The notes beneath the pieces were generated by a model. The model saw only the letters and a program-made list of their open reading frames with translations. It made no database searches and had not been told where the DNA came from. A stretch of DNA of 64,000 nt, from positions 236,994-300,993 of the forward strand of contig NZ_PVZF01000008.1 of the NCBI RefSeq assembly GCF_003002055.1, read 5' to 3'. Source of the DNA: Kineococcus rhizosphaerae. GTDB lineage: Bacteria; Actinomycetota; Actinomycetes; Actinomycetales; Kineococcaceae. A program made the translations under genes and the position numbers. Positions 1-7,314 of the stretch are shown in pieces; position 1 is the first letter of the stretch; every line of letters starts with the position of its first letter.

Positions 1-801
1 GTCGGGCACGTCACCACCCCCGCGCTGTGGCGCCACCTGCGCGAGCGGGCCGTAGAGCTGTCGGTGGACCTGCCGCTGGCCGGGGGGACCCGGGCGCACT
101 TCACCGAGCTGAACCGCCGCCGCCAGGACCTGCCCGCCGACCTGCCCGCGTGGACGTTCTCCAGCACCCCGCAGATGCACGACACGGGCCGGCGCCAGCT
201 GCTGCAGGCCGTCGCCGTGCAGCGGCAGACCGCCGAGCAGGCCGTCCGCCTCGCCGGTGCCCGCCCGGTGCACGTCGGGCCGGTGACCCTGCGCGCCCGC
301 TTCAACGCCGTCGCGACGTCCGGGCGCCACGACGAGGACGCCGACGTCGTGGCGGCCGGCACCGGCCCGCAGCACGTGTGGGCGGCCGACGACCCGCGCC
401 AGGCCGGCCACGGGTTCGCGGCCTGGCTGATCGCCTCCTACCAGGCCTTCGCCGTCCCCGGCGTGGCCTCGGTGACCTTCGCCGAGACGTGGGGGCCCCG
501 GGGCGTGGTCTCCGTCGCGGGGGAGCCCTTCCCCGCCGCGCAGTCGGTGGGCTGGCTGGCCGCGCTCGACGGCTGGGACCTGTTGCCCTGCCCCCTCGTC
601 CCCGGGCTGGGCCTGGTCGCGGCCCGCCGCGCCGGCCGGCTCGTCGTGCTCGCCGCCGACCTGACGGGGCGGGGCCGGCGGGTCCGGGCCGGTGGTCTGG
701 ACCTGGTGGTCGGGCCGTGGGGCACCGCCCGCGGCGAGGGCAGCGCCTCGGGCGGTGCCCCCGTGGACCAGCCGGCGTCGACCCCGAGCGTGAGAGGCTG
801 A
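1..801 (+). CDS. Probable D-apionate lactonase family protein, C-terminal part (5' end outside window)
   Basis: The reading frame is open from base 1, so the start lies upstream. The visible 266 residues have a TIM-barrel-like stretch with FTELNR, an F/TPQ-H type motif (STPQMH) and VGPVTLRARFNAV, followed by an SVTFAETWG segment and a C-terminal beta-rich part. From memory this pattern resembles D-apionate lactonase (ApnL) family proteins, which open D-apionolactone in apiose/apionate catabolism; that is family knowledge recalled, not searched. The next genes, an FCD-type GntR regulator 4 bases downstream and a TIM-barrel protein, fit a sugar-acid catabolic unit. It could instead be an uncharacterised glycosidase-like protein. 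The C-terminal 20 residues are low complexity. Confidence 0.5.
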   Translation, partial: VGHVTTPALWRHLRERAVELSVDLPLAGGTRAHFTELNRRRQDLPADLPAWTFSSTPQMHDTGRRQLLQAVAVQRQTAEQAVRLAGARPVHVGPVTLRARFNAVATSGRHDEDADVVAAGTGPQHVWAADDPRQAGHGFAAWLIASYQAFAVPGVASVTFAETWGPRGVVSVAGEPFPAAQSVGWLAALDGWDLLPCPLVPGLGLVAARRAGRLVVLAADLTGRGRRVRAGGLDLVVGPWGTARGEGSASGGAPVDQPASTPSVRG

Positions 802-805
802 GACC

Positions 806-1633
806 GTGCCCGCCTTCCGAGACGACGACCCCATCCGGGTGGAGCTGGAGCTCAAGGCGCTCCCGCGCGGGTCGGCCGTCGCCGACGTGGCCCGGCAGAT
901 GACCTCACTGATCGCTCAGGGCACCTTCCCCGCCGGTTCCCGGCTGCCTCCCGAGCGCCAGCTGGCCGAGTCCCTGGGCGTGGGGCGCTCGGCGGTGCGC
1001 GAAGCGCTGGCGGCGCTGGAGATCCTCGGGCTGGTCACCGTGCGCCCCGGTTCGGGGACCTACATCCGCGACAGCACCTCCGAGTTGCTGCCCACCACTC
1101 TCAGCTGGGGGCTGATGCTGTCGGGCGAGCACACCGCCCAGCTGTCGGAGGTCCGCAGCGCCCTGGAGGTGGGGTCGGCGGTCCTGGCCGCCCAGCGCAT
1201 CGACGCCGACGGTGTGCAGGAGCTGCGCGCCCACCTGGAGGCCATGGAGTCGCACACCGGCGACCTGGGCGCCTTCATCGAGGCCGACGCGGCGTTCCAC
1301 CTGCAGGTGGCTCGCGCCGCCGGCAACGGGGTGATGGGCGACCTGCTGCAGACGGTCCGCTCGCTGCTGCGGGTCTGGGTCGAGCGCGGCCTGCGCAGCC
1401 AGGACCAGGCCCTGACCGCCTGCCGGGAGCACCGGGCCGTCTACGAGGCCATCGCCGCCGGGGACGCCGCGGCGGCCGGGGCGGCGATGGACGCGCACAT
1501 GCGCACCGCGGGCGACCGGGTCGAGCACGCCGAGACCCCGGCCGGAGCCGCCGTCGAGGCGGTCGCGGCCCCGGCGGCGCGGACCGTCTCGGCCCCGCGC
1601 AAGGGTGGGCGGGCGGCCAAGCTCGCGCGCTGA
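806..1633 (+). CDS. GntR/FadR-family (FCD) transcriptional regulator
   Basis: This is a 275-residue DNA-binding regulator. A winged helix-turn-helix spans about residues 25-88, with the typical SRLPPERQLAESLGVGRS and RPGSGTYIR segments. An all-helical FCD ligand-binding domain follows (about 115-245), with conserved EVRSALE and DAAFHLQVARAAGN stretches. The tail after residue 250 is Ala/Pro-rich and basic. GTG at 806 starts 4 bases after the stop of the lactonase-like gene, so the two are probably cotranscribed. FCD regulators usually bind sugar acids or carboxylates and repress the adjacent catabolic operon. The likely target is the promoter of the TIM-barrel gene 90 bases downstream and/or the upstream operon. 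Confidence 0.9.
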   Translation: MPAFRDDDPIRVELELKALPRGSAVADVARQMTSLIAQGTFPAGSRLPPERQLAESLGVGRSAVREALAALEILGLVTVRPGSGTYIRDSTSELLPTTLSWGLMLSGEHTAQLSEVRSALEVGSAVLAAQRIDADGVQELRAHLEAMESHTGDLGAFIEADAAFHLQVARAAGNGVMGDLLQTVRSLLRVWVERGLRSQDQALTACREHRAVYEAIAAGDAAAAGAAMDAHMRTAGDRVEHAETPAGAAVEAVAAPAARTVSAPRKGGRAAKLAR

Positions 1634-1674
1634 CGCACCGGCGCGGGGAAGGTGACCGGCACCAGGTACCCTTG

Positions 1675-1682
1675 AACCGGTT
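1675..1682. promoter_or_regulatory. Candidate operator (AACCGGTT palindrome)
   Basis: A perfect 8-base palindrome, AACCGGTT, lies in the only sizeable gap of the local gene cluster, 43 bases before the TIM-barrel gene start and just after the GntR gene. A partly overlapping GGTTGACC is also dyad-like. The position suits autoregulation by the GntR protein, but 8-mers of this kind occur by chance in GC-rich DNA, so this is tentative. Confidence 0.25.
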
Positions 1683-1724
1683 GACCAGTGCGAGGCTCCG
1701 GGTCGTGGAGCCGGAGGAGGCGTC

Positions 1725-2525
1725 GTGGCCGTCGGAGTGTCCACCTACGCGTACCAGCACCGCTCGGCGGCGCAGGCGGTCCCGTTGCCGGGGATGCTGC
1801 ACGAGATCGCCGACCTCGGCGGGCAGGTCTTCCAGATCTGCGACCACCCCGACCTGGAGACCCTCACCCCCCCGGGAGCGCAGGAGCTGCGGGCGGCCGC
1901 CGACGACCGCGGCCTGGTCCTGGAGACCGGCACCCGCGGCACCCGCCCGGACCACCTGCGCAAGCACCTGGCCCTGGCCCGGTCCCTGGGGGCGCGGACC
2001 GTGCGCTCCATGGCGTACGCGGTCGTCGACGGGGTCGACGACCGCCCCTCGCACGCCGAGATCGTCGAGCGCCTGCGCCTGGTGGTCCCCGAGTACGCCG
2101 CCGCGGGGGTGACGCTGGGCCTGGAGACGTACGAGCAGCTGACGACGACCGACCTGCTGGCGATCGTCGAGGCGGTGGACTCCCCGCACCTGGGGATCGT
2201 GCTGGACCCGGCCAACTGCGTGGCCAACCTCGAGCACCCGCGCGACGTCGTGCGCCGCCTGGCGCACCGCGTGGTCAACGTCCACGTCAAGGACTTCGTC
2301 TTCACTCGGCGCGAGGGCTGGGCCGGTTTCACCCTGGCGTCCTGCCCGCTGGGGGAGGGGCAGCTGGACTACCGCGACCTGCTGGCCGTCGTGCAGCCCG
2401 ACCCCGAGCGCGTCCACCAGGTGCTCGAGCACTGGCTGGTGCCCCAGGAGGACCCGGCCTCCACCTGCGCCACCGAGGCCGACTGGACCGAGCGGTCGCT
2501 GCGCACCCTGATCGGCTACCAGTGA
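1725..2525 (+). CDS. Sugar phosphate isomerase/epimerase-like TIM-barrel protein (possible 3-oxo-isoapionate decarboxylase-type)
   Basis: This 266-residue protein belongs to the xylose-isomerase-like/AP-endonuclease-2 TIM-barrel family. Family landmarks are GLETYEQ (metal-ligand Glu on a beta strand), LDPAN, VNVHVKDF (His and Asp ligands) and the late GEGQLDY motif. GTG at 1725 follows a strong GGAGGAGG ribosome site 4 bases upstream. Enzymes of this fold isomerise, epimerise or decarboxylate keto-sugars. If the upstream gene is an apionate lactonase, this could be an OiaC-like 3-oxo-isoapionate decarboxylase, since such enzymes share this fold; that assignment is inference from context. A generic sugar isomerase is equally possible from sequence alone. 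Confidence 0.8.
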   Translation: MAVGVSTYAYQHRSAAQAVPLPGMLHEIADLGGQVFQICDHPDLETLTPPGAQELRAAADDRGLVLETGTRGTRPDHLRKHLALARSLGARTVRSMAYAVVDGVDDRPSHAEIVERLRLVVPEYAAAGVTLGLETYEQLTTTDLLAIVEAVDSPHLGIVLDPANCVANLEHPRDVVRRLAHRVVNVHVKDFVFTRREGWAGFTLASCPLGEGQLDYRDLLAVVQPDPERVHQVLEHWLVPQEDPASTCATEADWTERSLRTLIGYQ

Positions 2526-2556
2526 CCCTCCGGTGAGCGCGGCGCCCGTCCGCCGG

Positions 2557-2609
2557 AGTGGTGCGTTCCGACCCGCTCGCGAGTCGCGGACGGGTCGGGA
2601 CGCACCACT
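2557..2609. terminator. Long hairpin, probable terminator between convergent genes
   Basis: Two 19-base arms (2557-2575 and 2591-2609) pair with a single G-T wobble around a 15-base loop. The element sits 31 bases after the TIM-barrel gene stop, in the gap before the convergent gene ending at 2681. No T-tract follows, which is common for actinobacterial terminators. A second hairpin lies directly beside it. Confidence 0.6.
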
Positions 2610-2614
2610 TCCGC

Positions 2615-2672
2615 GGTGCGGCACGTCACGGGCCGCGAGTCGACGACCTCGCGGACGACGTGGTGCCGCACC
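2615..2672. terminator. Second inverted repeat next to the 2557 hairpin
   Basis: GGTGCGGCAC (2615-2624) and GTGCCGCACC (2663-2672) are perfectly complementary. A smaller nested pair, CCGCGAG/CTCGCGG (2633-2639 and 2648-2654), lies inside, so the segment can fold into a double stem. It ends 8 bases from the stop of the minus-strand gene, fitting a terminator for that gene. Confidence 0.5.
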
Positions 2673-2680
2673 CGGTGCGC

Positions 2681-3058
2681 TCACCCGTCCAGGCCCCAGC
2701 CGACCGGGTCGGCCGTCCACGCCTCCAGGTCGGCCGCCGTGCGGAAGTGCCACCGCACCCAGCGCGCCTCCTCGTGAGCCCGCACCAGGACGTCGCCCGG
2801 CCGGAGCGCGGGCAGCGACTCCAGCGAGTCGTCGACCTCGAGCAGGTGCCCGAAGTGGCACACCAGCACGTCCTCCTCGCCTTCGTCGGTGCGGGGGTGG
2901 GCGAACAGGACCCCGTGGTCGTCGGACGGATCCGCCGGGTCCAGCGGGAACCGCCCGAGCACCGTGACGGGCTCGCCGGCGGCGGCCAGCGCGGTGGTCG
3001 TCACGGGTTCTGCCGGGTCGGGGACGAGACCCGGCTGTCGCTTCCACGGCCACTCCAC
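2681..3058 (-). CDS. Hypothetical protein, acidic, about 125 aa
   Basis: The C-terminal 110 residues have protein-like composition (GVLFAHPRTDEGEEDVLVC, LPALRPGDVLVRAHEEARW, HFRTAADLEAW). The upstream part of the open frame is Arg/Pro-rich and looks non-coding. I therefore place the start at GTG 3058, although no clear ribosome site precedes it and a nearby downstream GTG is possible. No family is recognised. The gene diverges from the small SOS-box gene at 3245, and the SOS box lies about 150 bases from this start. Confidence 0.55.
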   Translation of the reverse strand: MEWPWKRQPGLVPDPAEPVTTTALAAAGEPVTVLGRFPLDPADPSDDHGVLFAHPRTDEGEEDVLVCHFGHLLEVDDSLESLPALRPGDVLVRAHEEARWVRWHFRTAADLEAWTADPVGWGLDG

Positions 3059-3208
3059 CCGATCACGGTGGCAGGTCGAGGAACGGTGACGCAGCACCGG
3101 CTCGCGGTAGCGGCGCGCCGTCGTGGGCGGCCGACACCTGCTCGGCCCCACGACCGTCAGCGGTGTCCGGACGCACCGCACCCCCGGACGGGTGGTCCGC
3201 CGGGACGA

Positions 3209-3224
3209 TCGAACGGGTGTTCGA
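3209..3224. promoter_or_regulatory. LexA/SOS box
   Basis: TCGAACGGGTGTTCGA is a 16-base site with six perfectly paired bases per arm around a 4-base centre. It exactly matches the actinobacterial LexA consensus CGAAC-N4-GTTCG plus the outer T/A pair. It lies 20 bases before the GTG at 3245, where LexA would block that gene's promoter. The divergent gene at 3058 could also be affected. Confidence 0.8.
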
Positions 3225-3244
3225 ATCCGTGGCATCCTCGGAGG

Positions 3245-3541
3245 GTGTCCGGTGGTCAGCTGCGCAGGGACGGGCAGCGCCCGCTGTACGAGATCGTCCG
3301 CGAGCAGCGGGCCCGCGCCGAGCGGCCCGCCGTCCGGCACTGCTGGGTCCGTCCCCCCGACGGCGGGGACCCGTGGCCGGGGATCGTCGTCGCCTGGGTC
3401 CGCGGGCCGCGCGGGTGGCGCGGGCGCGTCGTCTACGTGGTGCCGGGGTCGGTGCCGGGGGAGGACCCCGTCCTCGTGGAGACCTGGGTGGAGGCCGAGA
3501 ACCTGCGGCCCGCGGGGGGTGCCGGGGGGTTCAGCGGCTGA
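3245..3541 (+). CDS. Small hypothetical protein under a LexA box (probable SOS-regulon member)
   Basis: The 98-residue protein has a conserved-looking core: RHCWV, PGIVVAWVRG, WRGRVVYVVPG, VLVETWVEAENLRPA. From memory, similar small proteins occur next to the imuA'/imuB/dnaE2 mutagenesis cassette in actinobacteria; here no polymerase gene is adjacent. GTG 3245 was chosen because it is the first start after the SOS box and keeps the conserved region. The only GGAGG-like stretch is too close (0-1 base), so the mRNA could be nearly leaderless or the start slightly later. It overlaps the convergent RidA gene by 11 bases. Biochemical function is unknown. Confidence 0.65.
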   Translation: MSGGQLRRDGQRPLYEIVREQRARAERPAVRHCWVRPPDGGDPWPGIVVAWVRGPRGWRGRVVYVVPGSVPGEDPVLVETWVEAENLRPAGGAGGFSG

Positions 3542-3920
3542 TGATCGCGTCGGCCTCGATCTCGACCAGCAGGCCGGGTTCGATGAGCCGGCTCACCTCG
3601 ACCATCGTGCAGGCCGGGCGCACGTGCCCGAGGAACTCCCCGTGCACGCGCCCGACCTCCTCCCACCGGGAGATGTCGGTGACGAAGATCCGGGTGCGGA
3701 CGACGTCCTCGAGGGTCGCGCCCGCCTCCAGCAGCGCGGCCCGGATCCGGACCAGGCAGGCGCGGGTCTGCGCGCCGACGTCGTCACCGCCCTCGGGTCC
3801 GTCGGCGGTCGCGGCCGTCGTCCCCGCCACGCTGACGTGGTCGCCCAGGCGGACGGCGCGCGAGTAGCCGACGACGGGTTCCCACGGGCCGCCGCTGGAG
3901 ATCAGCTGTCGGTTGCTCAC
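3531..3920 (-). CDS. RidA family (YjgF/YER057c/UK114) protein
   Basis: This 129-residue single-domain protein is of the usual family length (about 125-130). It carries family segments: a glycine-rich N-terminus leading to VSVAGTT, a middle LEDVVRTRIFVTDI, and the C-terminal RPACTMVEVSRL containing the Arg (R101) that in active RidA proteins holds the carboxylate of imine/enamine substrates. RidA proteins deaminate reactive 2-aminoacrylate and related intermediates in the cytosol. GTG 3920 is 48 bases from the divergent cysteine hydrolase start, so the two probably share a control region. Deaminase activity is inferred from the Arg only. Confidence 0.88.
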   Translation of the reverse strand: MSNRQLISSGGPWEPVVGYSRAVRLGDHVSVAGTTAATADGPEGGDDVGAQTRACLVRIRAALLEAGATLEDVVRTRIFVTDISRWEEVGRVHGEFLGHVRPACTMVEVSRLIEPGLLVEIEADAIISR

Positions 3921-3968
3921 GGGGAGGACTCTGCCGCACCCCTGCCGCACCGAGGTAGCGTCCGGGAC

Positions 3969-4499
3969 GTGACCCAGACGCCGTGGCTCGTCCTGATCGA
4001 CCTGCAGCGCATCTTCGCCGATCCCGCCGGTCCGTGGGCCGCGCCCCGCTTCGAGGCCGCGGCCGCCGGGTGCGCCCGGCTCGTCGAGCGGTTCGCGCCG
4101 AACGTCGTCCTCACCCGGTTCGTCGCGCCCGCCGAACCGCGGGGGGCCTGGGTGCCGTACTACGAGCAGTTCCCCTTCGCGCTCGTGCCGGACGCCGACC
4201 CCCTGTACGACCTGGTCGACGGGTTCGCCGGGACGGACTTCCCCGTCGTGACCCGCCCGACGTTCGGCAAGTGGGGCCCCGAGCTCGCCGCGGTCACCGG
4301 CGACGCGCCCCTGGTCGTGGGCGGGGTCTCCACGGACTGCTGCGTCCTGTCCACGGTGCTGCCCGCCGCGGACGACGGGATCGCGGTCACGGTCGTCGCG
4401 GACGCGTGCGCGGGGGCCGGGGACGTCGAGCACGAGCGGGCGCTGGACGCCATGAGGCTCTACGCCCCGCTGGTCACGGTCGTCGCCTCACTCGGCTGA
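3969..4499 (+). CDS. Isochorismatase-family cysteine hydrolase
   Basis: The 176-residue protein has the family catalytic triad in place: Asp11 (LIDLQ), Lys101 (TFGKWG) and Cys125 in the G-V-x-T-x-x-C-V motif (GGVSTDCCV). Family members hydrolyse amides or vinyl ethers such as nicotinamide, carbamates or isochorismate; the substrate cannot be told from sequence. Pairing with a divergent RidA gene suggests breakdown of a nitrogen compound, as in the RutB/RutC pairing of pyrimidine catabolism, but that is only analogy. Start is GTG 3969. The 3' end overlaps the convergent GntR gene by 12 bases. Confidence 0.88.
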   Translation: MTQTPWLVLIDLQRIFADPAGPWAAPRFEAAAAGCARLVERFAPNVVLTRFVAPAEPRGAWVPYYEQFPFALVPDADPLYDLVDGFAGTDFPVVTRPTFGKWGPELAAVTGDAPLVVGGVSTDCCVLSTVLPAADDGIAVTVVADACAGAGDVEHERALDAMRLYAPLVTVVASLG

Positions 4500-5141
4500 C
4501 GTCCGCGTCACGATCTCGCGCATCACGTCCGCGGCCTGCACGGCGTCCCCGTCCGCCACGGCGCGGGCGAGGACCGCGTGCAGGTGCACGTCGTGGGCGA
4601 CGGGTTCGACGCCGGCGCGTTCGGCCACGGCGAGCGCCACGACCGCGCCGAGGTTCACGAACATCGCGTTCCCACCGGCGCGCAGCAGCAGGTCGTGCAG
4701 TTCGGCGTCGGTGCGCAGGAACCGCGCGGGATCGCCGGAACCGTCGTCGAAACCCTCCGCGAGGGTCCGCAGGCGTTCCCGGGTCGCCGGGTCGGCGCGC
4801 GCCGCCGCCGCCTGCGCCGCAGCCGGTTCGAGCACCTGGCGCAGTTCCCGCAGTTCGGTCAGCTGGGTCTCGCGCTGCGGCCCGGCGAGCCGCCAGCGGA
4901 CCACCTGCGGGTCGAGCAGGTTCCAGTCCGCGGCCGGCCGCACGACGAGCCCCACGCGCGGCGACGCCGACAGCAACCCCAGGGCGGCCAGGACCCGGGT
5001 CGCCTCGCGCACGATGCTGCGCGAGGCCAGCGTGCGCTCGACGAGCACCTCGACCGAGGTCCGCGAACCCGCGGGGAACTCCCCGTCGACGATCGCGGCG
5101 CCGATCTCGTCGAGGACGCGGGTGAACGCGGGGCTCCTCAC
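4488..5141 (-). CDS. GntR/FadR-family (FCD) transcriptional regulator
   Basis: This is a 217-residue regulator with a winged helix-turn-helix in residues 1-75 (IGAAIVDGEFPAGS, RTLASRSIVREATRVLAALGLL) and an FCD effector domain (ELRELRQVLEPAAA, TDAELHDLLLRAGGN). The GTG start at 5141 overlaps the stop of the upstream SDR gene as GTGA, so translation is coupled and the two form an operon. The palindrome in the divergent promoter at 5877-5891 is the obvious candidate binding site, giving control of both its own operon and the second SDR at 5903. Confidence 0.88.
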   Translation of the reverse strand: MRSPAFTRVLDEIGAAIVDGEFPAGSRTSVEVLVERTLASRSIVREATRVLAALGLLSASPRVGLVVRPAADWNLLDPQVVRWRLAGPQRETQLTELRELRQVLEPAAAQAAAARADPATRERLRTLAEGFDDGSGDPARFLRTDAELHDLLLRAGGNAMFVNLGAVVALAVAERAGVEPVAHDVHLHAVLARAVADGDAVQAADVMREIVTRTSAE

Positions 5142-5845
5142 CGCTGGGAGACCGGGGACACCACGAGTTCGTCGATGCGCACGTGCGCGGGGGAGTCCAG
5201 CACGAACTGCACGGTCCGGGCGATGTCCTCGGGGGTGAGCATGCGCGCGCGGGCCGCGGCGTCGGGGACGTTCGGGCGCTGGTCGAGGAAGTCGGTGGCG
5301 ACGTCGCCCGGGCACAGGTGGGTGGCCCGGACGCCGTGCGCGGCCTCGCCGGAGTTCAGGGTCCGCACGACCGAGGACAGGGCGCTCTTGCTGGCGGAGT
5401 ACGCGACCCCGGCACCGGGGTGGAACGCCCAGCCCGCGTAGGAGGAGACGACGACCGCGACCCCCGAACTCGCGCGCAGGTCGGGCAGGGCCGCGTCGAT
5501 CACGGTGACGACGGCGTTCAGGTTCACGGCGACGACGTCGTGGAACGTCTCGACGTCCTGGTCGTCCCACTGCCGGCGCGGGGTGTTGCGGCCCGCGGCG
5601 AGCACGAGGGCGTCGAGGCGGCCGAACTCGTCGACGATCCGGGCCCGGGCGGCGCGGACCGCGTCACCGTCGCGCACGTCGAGCGGGATCTGCAGGATGG
5701 GCCCCTCGACGCCCGAAGCGCTGTCCCGCAACGCCTCCGCGCGGCGGCCGGACAGGACGACGGTCCAGCCGGCCGCGGCCGCCGAGCGGGCGACGGCCCG
5801 GCCCATGCCGGACCCGGCGCCGGTGATCCACAGGACTCGTTGCAC
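5138..5845 (-). CDS. Short-chain dehydrogenase/reductase (SDR)
   Basis: This 235-residue classical SDR has a Rossmann motif TGAGSGMG (8-15), catalytic Ser134/135, Tyr149 and Lys153 (YSASK). Such enzymes oxidise alcohols or reduce ketones with NAD(P). GTG 5845 is preceded by GAGGAG at suitable spacing. It is first in an operon with the GntR regulator and divergent from another SDR at 5903, suggesting a short pathway oxidising one polyol or hydroxy acid. The substrate is unknown. Confidence 0.9.
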   Translation of the reverse strand: MQRVLWITGAGSGMGRAVARSAAAAGWTVVLSGRRAEALRDSASGVEGPILQIPLDVRDGDAVRAARARIVDEFGRLDALVLAAGRNTPRRQWDDQDVETFHDVVAVNLNAVVTVIDAALPDLRASSGVAVVVSSYAGWAFHPGAGVAYSASKSALSSVVRTLNSGEAAHGVRATHLCPGDVATDFLDQRPNVPDAAARARMLTPEDIARTVQFVLDSPAHVRIDELVVSPVSQR

Positions 5846-5876
5846 GTCGGTCTCCTCGGTCGTAGGTTTGCCCGTG

Positions 5877-5891
5877 AATAGTATGTCTATT
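5877..5891. promoter_or_regulatory. GntR-type operator in the divergent SDR promoter
   Basis: AATAGtatgtCTATT is a 15-base dyad with perfect 5-base arms, lying in an AT-rich island within a 57-base divergent intergenic region. It is 11 bases before the + strand SDR and 31 bases before the minus strand SDR. Size, symmetry and placement suit a FadR/GntR dimer; the regulator is encoded by the second gene of the minus-strand operon. Confidence 0.65.
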
Positions 5892-5902
5892 GAGGGGGAA
5901 CC

Positions 5903-6655
5903 GTGCACCTGGACCTGACCGACCGCGTCGTCGTCGTCACCGGAGCCGGACGGGGGATCGGCCGCACGCTGGCCCGCCGGTTCGTCGACGAGGGCTGCCG
6001 GGTCGTCGGCTACGACCGCGCCTTCGAGACCCCCGGCGAACCCGGCGTCCTGGAGATCACCTGCGACGTCACCGACCCCAGGTCCGTCCAGGACGCCGTC
6101 GCCCGCACCGTCGCGGAGTACGGCGCGATCGACGTCCTCGTCAACAACGCCGGCATCAACGTCGACGGCCGCGTCGCCGACCTGGAGTGGGCCAGGTTCA
6201 GGCAGTGCCTCGACGTGAACGTCGGCGGCGTGTTCCTCGTCAGCCAGGCCGTCGCCGAGGTCATGAGACCCCGCCGCCGCGGCCGCATCCTCAACGCCGC
6301 CTCGTTCGCGGCGATCGTCCCCAGCGTCGGCAGCGCCGCCTACGCCGCGTCCAAGGCCGCCGTCGTCCAGTTCACCCGCGTCCTGGCCTCCGAGCTCGGC
6401 CCGTACGAGATCACCGTCAACGCCTACGCCCCCGGCATGGTCCCCACCGCCATGAACGGTTTCGCCGAGCTGCCCGCCGCCCAGGCCGACGAGCTGCTCG
6501 ACACCCTCTCGCTGCGCCGCTGGGAGAGCGCCGACGACGTCGCGGACCTCCTGGTGTTCCTGGCCAGCGACGCGGCGGGCTACATCACCGGCACCCTCCT
6601 CGACGTCTCCGGCGGCAAGCTCGCCACCCAGATCCCCAGCCGCGCCCACCGCTGA
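5903..6655 (+). CDS. SDR family oxidoreductase (FabG/glucose-dehydrogenase-like)
   Basis: This 250-residue classical SDR carries TGAGRGIG (13-20), NNAG (81-84), Ser134, Tyr147 and Lys151 (YAASK), and the C-terminal ITGTLLDVSGG typical of the FabG/sugar dehydrogenase branch. GTG 5903 follows a GAGGGGGAA ribosome site. It faces the SDR-GntR operon across a shared operator, so it is probably induced together with it. Asp38 at the end of the second beta strand (GYDRA) suggests NAD preference, which is an inference from the usual rule. Confidence 0.9.
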   Translation: MHLDLTDRVVVVTGAGRGIGRTLARRFVDEGCRVVGYDRAFETPGEPGVLEITCDVTDPRSVQDAVARTVAEYGAIDVLVNNAGINVDGRVADLEWARFRQCLDVNVGGVFLVSQAVAEVMRPRRRGRILNAASFAAIVPSVGSAAYAASKAAVVQFTRVLASELGPYEITVNAYAPGMVPTAMNGFAELPAAQADELLDTLSLRRWESADDVADLLVFLASDAAGYITGTLLDVSGGKLATQIPSRAHR

Positions 6656-6773
6656 GGGTGGAGACGTCTCCACCCCCGACCCACCCGTGATCGACCCGTC
6701 GGCCGAGGACCGCGGCCGGTGCCGGGGGCAGTCTTCGGGGGTCGCCAGGAAAACCCCTCCGGAAGGCCCCGAG

Positions 6774-7304
6774 ATGTCCCTCACCACCTCGCTCCTCATC
6801 GCCGTCACGATGGTCCTGACCACCCTGCTCGCCGACCGCGGCGTCCGCGCCGTCGGCTGGGGCCGGCTCCTGCGCCCCCTGCTCATCGGCACCCCGATCG
6901 CGCTGTGGTTCGCCTCCCACGTCGTCACCCACGGCGTCGGGCTGGCCGTCGAGGTCGCCGGGGCGCTCGCCGGTCTGGTGCTGGGCCTGGGGGCGGTCGC
7001 CCTGGCCCGCGTCGGCCGCGACGAGCGGACCGGGCAGGTCGTCACCCGCGCCGGCGCCGGGTACTTCACCGTCTGGATCGGCGCCTGCGTCCTGCGCTTC
7101 GCCTTCTCCTACGGCGCCCAGCACTGGTTCGGTCAGGACCTGGGCACGTGGCTGTACCGGCACGGCGTCGCGCTGCCCGACATCGCCGCCGTCATCGGCA
7201 ACGCCATCGTCTTCTCCGTCGTCGGGATGCTGCTGGCCCGCTCCGCCGGGATCGCGCTCAAGGCCCGCTCGGCCCGCGGGCAGGAGTTCGCCCTCGCCCG
7301 CTGA
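6774..7304 (+). CDS. Small integral membrane protein, hypothetical
   Basis: The 176-residue hydrophobic protein has about four to five predicted membrane spans: near residues 4-20, 30-45, 52-72, 85-105 and 130-152. It ends with a basic cytoplasmic tail rich in Ala/Arg. I chose ATG 6774, preceded by GGAAGG 7 bases upstream, over an in-frame GTG-type start at 6687 whose N-terminal extension is charged and low complexity. No transport or enzyme motif is recognised. A 60-bp perfect palindrome begins 10 bases after the stop. Confidence 0.7.
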   Translation: MSLTTSLLIAVTMVLTTLLADRGVRAVGWGRLLRPLLIGTPIALWFASHVVTHGVGLAVEVAGALAGLVLGLGAVALARVGRDERTGQVVTRAGAGYFTVWIGACVLRFAFSYGAQHWFGQDLGTWLYRHGVALPDIAAVIGNAIVFSVVGMLLARSAGIALKARSARGQEFALAR

Positions 7305-7314
7305 TCCCACCCCC

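Noticed and set aside
3123..4499. 458-aa plus-strand frame ending in the cysteine hydrolase
   Set aside because: The N-terminal 280 residues are antisense or out-of-frame reading of the small SOS gene and RidA; family similarity begins at GTG 3969.
5138..7069. Very long minus-strand open frame upstream of the SDR gene
   Set aside because: Only the part from 5845 to 5138 is protein-like; the rest is the antisense shadow of the + strand SDR and membrane protein genes, with repetitive Asp/Gly/Val composition.
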